A stretch of DNA of 7,241 nucleotides from an uncultured Bacteroidales bacterium (GTDB taxonomy: Bacteria > Bacteroidota > Bacteroidia > Bacteroidales > F082). Position 1 is the stretch's first letter; each line of letters opens with the position of its first letter. The notes beneath the pieces were generated by a model. The model had not been told where the DNA came from and made no database searches. It was given only the letters and a program-made list of their open reading frames with translations. The DNA lies in the NCBI GenBank assembly GCA_946410535.1, contig CAMKAR010000106.1:1-7241 (forward strand). Reading direction: 5' to 3'. This document shows, piece after piece, positions 1 to 5,348 of this stretch. The translations under genes and the position numbers were made by a program.

Positions 1-2327
1 TCCTTGGTGACTTCGCTCATCGGCACGTGGAACACCTTGGCAGCCGTGGCCGCGTGGATGTCATGGCCAAGGTTGAAGTCGGCGACCATGGCAGGGTCCT
101 GACTCAGGTGGGCGATGATGCGCAACTCGATTTGGCTGTAGTCGGCGGCAAGGAGGGTGTATTGCTCGCTGCGTGGCACGAAGGCACGACGAATCTCGCG
201 GCCTTTCTCGGTGCGCACAGGGATGTTTTGCAGGTTGGGGTTGTTGGAACTCAAGCGCCCCGTTGCCGTAACGGCTTGGTTGTAAGAGGTGTGAATCAGT
301 CCATCTTTCGGGTTGACCAAGGCAGGAAGTGCGTCGAGGTAGGTCGATTTCAGCTTGGTGAACGAACGGTAGTCCAAAATCAGGTGGATGATGGGGTGCT
401 TGTGGGCCAATTTTTGCAGCACTTCTTCGCCCGTGGCATATTGCCCCGTCTTGGTTTTCTTGGCCTTTTCGTCGATTTTCAGTTTCTCGAACAGCACTTC
501 GCCCAACTGCTTCGGGGAGGCGATATTAAAAGGTGCGCCCGCCTGCGCGTAAATCTCCTCCTCGATTTTGTGGATCTCGCCACCAAATTCATCGCTGATT
601 TGCTGTAAGTTGTGCGTGTCGATCTTCACGCCGTTGGCCTCCATGCGGCTCAGCACGGGCACGAGCGGCATTTCGATGTCGTAGAACAGTTTCTCTATGC
701 CGTTTTCTTTCAACTGCGGCAAGAGTTTTTCATAAAGTTGCAGCGTGATGTCGGCATCCTCGGCGGCATATTCCTTGACTTGCTCGATGGGCACTTCGCG
801 CATGGTCTTTTGTTGCCGGCCTTTGCCAATCAAGTCCTCGATGGGGATGGTGAGGTAGTTGAGGTAGATTTCGGCTAAGTAGTCCATGTTGTGGCGTTGC
901 TCGGGTTCGAGGAGGTAGTGCGCCAGCATCGTGTCGAACATCGGACCTTTTACGCTAATGCCGTATTGCGCCAGCATGGAGATGTCGTATTTCAGGTTTT
1001 GCCCTATCTTCATAATGCTCTCATCCTCAAACAAGGGACGCAACAGTTCCAGTTTCTTCTGACATGCTTCGCGTTCGGCAGGCATGGGCAGATACCAGGC
1101 TTCATGTGCCTTGATGGCAAACGAAACGCCCACCAATTCAGCGTTGTAAACGTCTACGTTGGTCGTCTCGGTGTCGAAGACGAATTGTTTTTCCTTGGAC
1201 AAAAGCTCCACCAACGCCTTGATGTCTTCATCGCTTTCAACGAGTTTGTAGTCATGCTCGATGGTCTTTGCCGAAGCCTTGCCGGAGAAATCGAGCAGTC
1301 CTGTTCCGCCTTCGCCGCCTTGGTTGAAGAGGTCAAGCGATCCAGACGTGGAGAACAAGTCGGGTTGACTTCCCACTGTCCCCGTGGATTGGCCCGTCCC
1401 CCTCTGAGAGGGGGGCAGGGGGGAGTCAACACGATTCTTCCCCTTATAATCCTCCAAAAACCGCTTTGCGAAGGTCCTGAATTCCAGTTCCTCGAAGAGC
1501 GCCATCAGCGCAGGCACGTCGGGTTTCTTGGCGCGCAGTTCTTCTTCATTGAACTCTACAGGCACCTCCAAGTTGATGGTGGCCAGCATCTTCGACATCA
1601 GTCCTTGCTCGGCGAAGTTGACCACGTTTTCCTTTTGTTTGCCTTTTAGCTCGTCGGCGTGGGCGATGAGGTTCTCCACGCTGCCGTATTTCTGCACCAA
1701 AAGGGCTGCCGTCTTCTCGCCGATGCCTGGGATGCCTGGGATGTTGTCGGCGGCATCGCCCCAAAGTCCAAGAATATCAATGAGTTGCTTAGGCTCTTGA
1801 ATGCCATAGCGTTCGCACACTTCTTTTGGTCCCCAGATTTGTGCCGGTTCACCGAACTTGGCAGGTTTGTAGAGCAGAATCTTGTCGGTGACGAGTTGCC
1901 CAAAGTCCTTGTCTGGGGTCATCATATAGGTGAGGAAGCCTTGCTGTTCGGCCTTTTTCGACAGTGTTCCAATCACATCGTCGGCCTCGTAGCCTTCCAC
2001 GCCGTAAATCGGGATATTGAAGGCTTCAATGAGTCTAATTATATAAGGTATGGCATCGCGCAGGTCGTCGGGCATCTTCTCGCGGTTGGCCTTGTATTCG
2101 CTGTATTCGGCCTGGCGTTGCGCGGTGCCGGCCACGTCGAAGGCCACGCCGATGTGGGTGGGCTTTTCGTTCTTCAGGATTTCGTAAAGCGAGTTGAGGA
2201 AGCCCATCACCGCCGAAGTGTTGAGGCCTTTCGAGGTCATTCGCGGGTTCTTGTTCATGGCGAAGAATGCCCTGTAAATCAGCGCGTAGGCATCCAAAAG
2301 GAAGAGTCGTTTCTCAGCGTTTTCCAT
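1..2327 (-). CDS. polA: DNA polymerase I, N-terminal 775 residues (3' end beyond the window)
   Basis: DNA polymerase I fills gaps and removes RNA primers in replication and repair. The ATG at 2327-2325 follows an AGGA a few bases upstream. The 5'-nuclease domain (about 1-295) keeps its metal-binding acids: D12, D64, E114/D116/D117, D139/D141 and D191/D194, the last pair just before the helix-hairpin-helix PGIPGIGEKT. The 3'-5' exonuclease (about 360-540) has D385 and E387 in FDTET, D448 in NLKYD and YAAEDAD at 520-526, so proofreading looks intact, unlike in many Pol I proteins. The polymerase domain shows TATGRLSS with R691 and motif A DYSQIELR starting at D729. The frame is open to the left edge; the O-helix and motif C lie outside. 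The linker at residues 300-322 is encoded by a repeat element. Compared with known E. coli numbering, the distance from the last nuclease Asp to the first exonuclease Asp is 24 residues longer (191 against 167). The gene is divergent from acpP. Confidence 0.98.
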   Translation of the reverse strand, partial: MENAEKRLFLLDAYALIYRAFFAMNKNPRMTSKGLNTSAVMGFLNSLYEILKNEKPTHIGVAFDVAGTAQRQAEYSEYKANREKMPDDLRDAIPYIIRLIEAFNIPIYGVEGYEADDVIGTLSKKAEQQGFLTYMMTPDKDFGQLVTDKILLYKPAKFGEPAQIWGPKEVCERYGIQEPKQLIDILGLWGDAADNIPGIPGIGEKTAALLVQKYGSVENLIAHADELKGKQKENVVNFAEQGLMSKMLATINLEVPVEFNEEELRAKKPDVPALMALFEELEFRTFAKRFLEDYKGKNRVDSPLPPSQRGTGQSTGTVGSQPDLFSTSGSLDLFNQGGEGGTGLLDFSGKASAKTIEHDYKLVESDEDIKALVELLSKEKQFVFDTETTNVDVYNAELVGVSFAIKAHEAWYLPMPAEREACQKKLELLRPLFEDESIMKIGQNLKYDISMLAQYGISVKGPMFDTMLAHYLLEPEQRHNMDYLAEIYLNYLTIPIEDLIGKGRQQKTMREVPIEQVKEYAAEDADITLQLYEKLLPQLKENGIEKLFYDIEMPLVPVLSRMEANGVKIDTHNLQQISDEFGGEIHKIEEEIYAQAGAPFNIASPKQLGEVLFEKLKIDEKAKKTKTGQYATGEEVLQKLAHKHPIIHLILDYRSFTKLKSTYLDALPALVNPKDGLIHTSYNQAVTATGRLSSNNPNLQNIPVRTEKGREIRRAFVPRSEQYTLLAADYSQIELRIIAHLSQDPAMVADFNLGHDIHAATAAKVFHVPMSEVTK
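1364..1430. repeat. 67-bp repeat element with inverted ends, lying in frame inside polA
   Basis: On the plus strand the element starts GTTGACTTCCC (1364-1374) and ends GGGAGTCAAC (1421-1430), so its ends are inverted copies differing by one T. Inside are two hairpins: CCAC/GTGG (1373-1376 with 1384-1387) and a strong one, CCCCCTCT (1398-1405), G, AGAGGGGG (1407-1414). GC-rich palindromes of this kind, whose other reading frame gives PPLRGG, are familiar to me as dispersed Bacteroidetes repeats; I recall this and have not searched for it. No target duplication is obvious. In polA it encodes residues 300-322, starting VDSPLPPSQRGTG. On the polA coding strand two of the three frames are open and the third meets a TGA near the start. 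At 67 bp (one more than a multiple of three), a bare insertion would have shifted the frame, so a 2-bp duplication or another small change must have accompanied it. Confidence 0.75.
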
Positions 2328-2345
2328 TTTTTCCTAATTTGAGGG

Positions 2346-2377
2346 CAAAAATAATGGTTTTTGAGAAATTTCGCAAA
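2346..2377 (-). promoter_or_regulatory. Candidate polA promoter
   Basis: On the minus strand TATTTTTG (plus coordinates 2353-2346) fits the Bacteroidetes -7 box TAnnTTTG. A TTTG (2377-2374) lies 20 nt upstream, where the -33 box is expected. The -7 box ends 18 nt before the polA ATG, giving a very short leader that still holds the AGGA. The upstream box lies only about 7 bp from that of the divergent promoter facing acpP. Confidence 0.6.
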
Positions 2378-2383
2378 AAACGC

Positions 2384-2410
2384 TTGTTTTCAAAAAAAGT
2401 CGTACCTTTG
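2384..2410 (+). promoter_or_regulatory. Candidate distal promoter (P1) of the acpP operon
   Basis: TACCTTTG at 2403-2410 matches the Bacteroidetes -7 consensus TAnnTTTG. A TTG at 2384-2386, 16 nt upstream, could be the -33 box. Transcription from here would give acpP a leader of roughly 140 nt running through the second promoter. It could instead drive a short untranslated RNA; I see no tRNA or known riboswitch in the stretch. Confidence 0.5.
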
Positions 2411-2493
2411 CCGCCGAAAACGAGTAATTATCGGTCGCAAGACGCGGCTTTGGATTTTCTTAAACAACGGATTGTCAATAAGATGACAAGATG

Positions 2494-2527
2494 TTTGCTT
2501 TTGGGAATGAAAAATGTCTTATCTTTG
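2494..2527 (+). promoter_or_regulatory. Candidate proximal promoter (P2) of the acpP operon
   Basis: TATCTTTG at 2520-2527 is a perfect TAnnTTTG box. Possible -33 boxes are TTTG at 2494-2497 (22 nt upstream) or TTTTG at 2499-2503 (16 nt). It would start an RNA about 25-30 nt before the acpP ATG, a usual leader length for this phylum. Just upstream lies a small inverted repeat, TTGTC (2472-2476) and GACAA (2485-2489), which could be an operator but is too short to be sure. Confidence 0.65.
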
Positions 2528-2559
2528 CGGCTCATTTCAACAACTAAAAAAAGAGAACT

Positions 2560-2802
2560 ATGTCAGAAATTTTGAATGAAATCACCCCGATCATTGCTGA
2601 AAAACTCGGCGTTGATCCTTCGGAAGTCACCATGGAAGCCAGCTTCACCAACGACCTCGGTGCCGATTCTTTGGACACCGTCGAACTGATGATGGAATTT
2701 GAAAAGAACTTCAACCTCTCCATCCCGGACGACCAGCAGGAGAACATCCAAACCGTTGGCGACGTTGTCAGACTCATCGAAAAGATGCGCACTGGCAACT
2801 GA
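2560..2802 (+). CDS. acpP: Acyl carrier protein
   Basis: This small acidic cytoplasmic protein carries acyl chains as thioesters on a 4'-phosphopantetheine arm during type II fatty acid synthesis. The 80 residues match the usual family length. The prosthetic-group site is S37 in [15 protein letters not shown], the DSL motif that a holo-ACP synthase modifies and that, with the acidic helix after it, docks partner enzymes such as FabF. The ATG is preceded by an A-rich stretch with AGAG, typical of weak Bacteroidetes ribosome sites. The gene is first in the operon: fabF starts 31 nt after its stop. Two candidate promoters lie upstream. No residue looks unusual. Confidence 0.98.
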   Translation: MSEILNEITPIIAEKLGVDPSEVTMEASFTNDLGADSLDTVELMMEFEKNFNLSIPDDQQENIQTVGDVVRLIEKMRTGN

Positions 2803-2833
2803 TTTCCAGTCAACTAACGAAATAAAATCATTC

Positions 2834-4087
2834 ATGGAATCGAAACGCGTAGTCGTCACAGGTCTCGGAGCCATCACCCCCATCGGAAACACCGTCAAGG
2901 ATTTCTGGGAAGGATTGGTGAATGGAAAAAACGGTGCCGGCGAGATTACCCGTTTCGATTCTGCTTTATACAAGACGCATTTCGCGTGCGAGGTGAAGGG
3001 CTACAACCCCGACGACTACTTCGACAAGAAGACCGCCCGCAAATACGACTTGTTTGCCCAATTCGCCCTCATCGCCACCGATGAGGCCATCGCCGACGCG
3101 GGCATCACGCCCGAAAACACCGACTTCGACGATGTGGGCGTCATCATGACCTCAGGCATTGGCGGCGTCAACCACCTTTACAACGAGGTGATGGAATACG
3201 CCCAGTCTGACGGCACGCCGCGTTTCAGCCCCTTCCTCATCACCAAGATGATCGTCAACATGCCGGGTGGCGTCATCTCCATCAAGTATGGTTTCCGTGG
3301 CCCCAACTACGCCACCGTCTCGGCCTGCGCCTCCTCGACACATGCCATCATCGACGGCTTCAACCATATTCGCTACGGCAAGAGCAAGACTTTCATCGTG
3401 GGCGGTGCGGGTGCAGCCATCGGCCAGCTTGGCGTGGGTGGCTTCAACGCCATGAAAGCCCTCTCGACGCGCAACGACGACCCGCTTTCGGCCTCCCGCC
3501 CGTTCGACCTCAATCGCGACGGCTTCGTCATAGGCGAAGGCGCGGGCAGCCTCGTTCTCGAAGAATACGAACACGCCATGGCTCGCGGCGCCAAGATCTA
3601 CGCAGAGCTTGTGGGCGGCGGCGAGTCGGCTGACGCCTACCACATCACCGCCCCGCATCCCGAAGGCCTTGGCGACGTGCTGTGCATGCAACGCGCCATC
3701 AACGACGCCGGCATCCAACCTGACGCCATCGACCACATCAACACCCACGGCACCTCGACACCCATGGGCGACGTGGCCGAAACGCTTGCCATCAAGAAGG
3801 TGTTTGGCGAACATGCCTACGACATCAGCATCAATTCCACCAAGTCGATGACTGGCCATCTGCTCGGTGGTGCGGGAGCCATCGAGGCCATCGCCAGCAT
3901 CCTTGCCCTCAAGAACGGCATCGTCCCACCTACCATCAACCACTTCGACGACGACCCGCAAATCGACCCACATCTCGATTTCACTTTCAACAGGGCCAAG
4001 AAGCGTGACCTCCATTATGCCCTCTCCAACTCCTTTGGCTTTGGCGGACAAAACGCCACCGTGATTTTCAAAAAGTTCGAATCATAA
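2834..4087 (+). CDS. fabF: 3-oxoacyl-[acyl-carrier-protein] synthase II
   Basis: FabF condenses malonyl-ACP with acyl-ACP, releasing CO2, in each elongation round of fatty acid synthesis. The 417-residue protein has the usual length (E. coli about 413) and a thiolase fold. The catalytic set is complete: nucleophile C165 in VSACASSTHA, H305 in NTHGTSTPMGD, K337 in NSTKSMTGH and H342. The C-terminal NSFGFGGQN carries the gating Phe loop. The ATG at 2834 gives MESKRVVVTGLGAITPIG, which matches the family start. The frame is open further upstream to 2699, but that part overlaps acpP and looks like out-of-frame sequence. The upstream region is A-rich without a clear Shine-Dalgarno. The gene lies between acpP, its substrate carrier, and rnc, which begins 1 nt after its stop, so it is probably co-transcribed with both. 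Confidence 0.98.
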   Translation: MESKRVVVTGLGAITPIGNTVKDFWEGLVNGKNGAGEITRFDSALYKTHFACEVKGYNPDDYFDKKTARKYDLFAQFALIATDEAIADAGITPENTDFDDVGVIMTSGIGGVNHLYNEVMEYAQSDGTPRFSPFLITKMIVNMPGGVISIKYGFRGPNYATVSACASSTHAIIDGFNHIRYGKSKTFIVGGAGAAIGQLGVGGFNAMKALSTRNDDPLSASRPFDLNRDGFVIGEGAGSLVLEEYEHAMARGAKIYAELVGGGESADAYHITAPHPEGLGDVLCMQRAINDAGIQPDAIDHINTHGTSTPMGDVAETLAIKKVFGEHAYDISINSTKSMTGHLLGGAGAIEAIASILALKNGIVPPTINHFDDDPQIDPHLDFTFNRAKKRDLHYALSNSFGFGGQNATVIFKKFES

Positions 4088-4088
4088 G

Positions 4089-4811
4089 ATGGCCCTTTTT
4101 CCCCTTTCGTCGCCCAAAGACCCCCAAGACAAGGAACTTTACGACTATATCCATAACATCTTCGGCTTCTACCCGAAGAACATCGCTTTGTATCGCGTGG
4201 CTTTCACCCACAAGTCGGTGGCAGCCGAGACCGTGGGCAATTATCACGTCAGCAACGAGCGCATGGAATACCTCGGTGATGCCGTGTTGAGCACCGCCGT
4301 GGCCGATTACCTCTTCCACACCTATCCCACGCAGCCCGAAGGCTTCTTGACAGAGATGCGGTCGCGCATCGTTAGTAGGGCCTCGCTCAACAAGTTGTCG
4401 GAGAAGCTCGGTTTTGCTGCCTACATCCGCCACACCCCCGACGTGGGCAACAATGCCCGCTCGATGGGTGGCAACGCCTTCGAGGCCCTCATGGGTGCCA
4501 TCTATCTCGACCGTGGCTTCGAGTTCACCAAACACATTATCATCGACCGCATCGTGCACGTCCACATCGACATCGACGAACTGCAACACACCGATGTCAA
4601 CTTCAAGAGCAAGCTCCTCCAATGGTCGCAGAAATACAAGAAGACATTGGAATACAAGCTGCTGGAAGAGATTGGCGAAGGCCACAAAAAGCTCTATCAT
4701 GTCCAGGTTATCATCGACGGGAAGCCCTATGCCGATGCCTCCGACCGCTCCATCCGTGGCGCCGAACAATTGGCCGCCGAAAAAACCTGCCGCGTTTTGA
4801 TCCAGGATTAA
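4089..4811 (+). CDS. rnc: Ribonuclease III
   Basis: RNase III cuts double-stranded RNA, processing ribosomal RNA precursors and structured transcripts. The 240-residue protein has the nuclease domain first, with the signature NERMEYLGDAVL at 56-67 (catalytic E60 and D64), then GNAFEALMGAIYLD at 128-141, where E132 is the final metal-binding Glu. The residue three before it, normally Asp (D107 in the Aquifex enzyme), is N129 here. A double-stranded RNA-binding domain follows (about 168-240), ending in RGAEQLAAEKTCRVL. A short N-terminal extension of about 15 residues precedes the first helix. The ATG lies 1 nt after the fabF stop, which suggests coupled translation. Linkage to acpP and fabF is widely conserved and says little about function. 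The Asn may be normal for this phylum and need not mean loss of activity. Confidence 0.96.
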   Translation: MALFPLSSPKDPQDKELYDYIHNIFGFYPKNIALYRVAFTHKSVAAETVGNYHVSNERMEYLGDAVLSTAVADYLFHTYPTQPEGFLTEMRSRIVSRASLNKLSEKLGFAAYIRHTPDVGNNARSMGGNAFEALMGAIYLDRGFEFTKHIIIDRIVHVHIDIDELQHTDVNFKSKLLQWSQKYKKTLEYKLLEEIGEGHKKLYHVQVIIDGKPYADASDRSIRGAEQLAAEKTCRVLIQD

Positions 4812-4822
4812 TTGTATCTTTG
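4795..4822 (+). promoter_or_regulatory. Candidate internal promoter at the end of rnc
   Basis: TATCTTTG at 4815-4822 matches TAnnTTTG, with TTTTG at 4795-4799 some 15 nt upstream as a possible -33 box. The 12-mer TATCTTTGCGGC (4815-4826) is identical to that at the acpP promoter P2 (2520-2531). Here it ends right against the next ATG (4827), so transcription would begin at or next to the start codon. It may be chance, since the gene can also be read from the operon. Confidence 0.45.
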
Positions 4823-4826
4823 CGGC

Positions 4827-5348
4827 ATGAAACCCAAAAGCAACAAACTGCAAATCGCCTCGTTCGACGACACCACCGTTGTCGGCATCAACTCGGTCTT
4901 GGTCGACTACAAGCTGGCATGGAGCCTCAACAACAAGCTCGCCCTCGACCTCGTGCGCTACGACGACCTCGTCTTCGAAGGCGCTCCGTTCTCCTTTTTC
5001 TATTACACTGCCGGCGAGAACTACAATGTCTACAACCTCGTCTCCTTGGTATGCAAAGACAAGGTGCTCTATCCCTTCAGTCCCCGCCTCGACTATCTCC
5101 TTCTCATCCAAAACAGCATCACACCCGAACGACAAATCAGCATCATGCGCAGCTTGCGCGAGGTGGATGGCATCGGCCATGCCTTCGTTTTGGAGAAAGA
5201 CAGGAACCTGCGTATGGTGCTCGAAACCATTGCCGACTGCGAGCAGCAGATGATTGACAAGAAAAAGAGACTCAATGATATACACGCCGTGCGCCAGCGG
5301 ATGCGCGAGGAAGAGGCACAATTGGCCGCTCTCAGGGAACAATCGTGA
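4827..5348 (+). CDS. IPExxxVDY-like family protein, function unknown
   Basis: This is a 173-residue protein of unknown function. I place it in the IPExxxVDY family because residues 21-35 read INSVLVDYKLAWSLN, matching the VDYKLAW-x-x-N part of the signature, and because that family is found just after rnc in many Bacteroidetes. The first three motif residues are INS, not IPE, so this is a divergent member. The middle (about 50-125) alternates short hydrophobic and aromatic stretches, suggesting a compact alpha/beta cytoplasmic domain, with no signal peptide or membrane segment. Residues 138-173 are rich in Glu, Gln, Lys and Arg with spaced hydrophobics and look like a coiled coil. I chose the ATG at 4827; a TTG at 4812 is in frame but lies directly on the rnc stop. 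The gene starts 15 nt after rnc, and its 3' end overlaps the convergent glycosyltransferase gene by 17 bp. Confidence 0.8.
   Translation: MKPKSNKLQIASFDDTTVVGINSVLVDYKLAWSLNNKLALDLVRYDDLVFEGAPFSFFYYTAGENYNVYNLVSLVCKDKVLYPFSPRLDYLLLIQNSITPERQISIMRSLREVDGIGHAFVLEKDRNLRMVLETIADCEQQMIDKKKRLNDIHAVRQRMREEEAQLAALREQS

Noticed and set aside
1154..1432. A 92-codon minus-strand open frame starting inside the repeat (TPPCPPLRGG)
   Set aside because: This is another frame of polA. The true polA frame runs through the repeat and on into the exonuclease motifs, so there is no frameshift and no separate gene.
1723..1743. Tandem 9-bp repeat (ATGCCTGGG twice) in polA
   Set aside because: It encodes the conserved PGIPGIG helix-hairpin-helix of the 5'-nuclease domain, so the repeat follows from the protein sequence.
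27..2342. Four long plus-strand open frames (193, 88, 252 and 227 codons), all in one frame opposite polA
   Set aside because: They mirror the polA codons; G/C-rich third positions leave the antisense frame with few stops. The peptides look like no known family, and polA itself is clearly coding.
2483..2575. A 30-codon open frame (MTRCLLLGMKN start) overlapping the acpP start
   Set aside because: It has no ribosome site that I can see, it spans the P2 promoter, and the peptide has no recognisable feature. It would matter only if the distal promoter is used.
3152..4051. A 299-codon minus-strand open frame opposite fabF
   Set aside because: It is an antisense shadow of a fully recognisable FabF with an intact active site; its Gly/Val/Asp-rich make-up is what FabF codons give when reversed.
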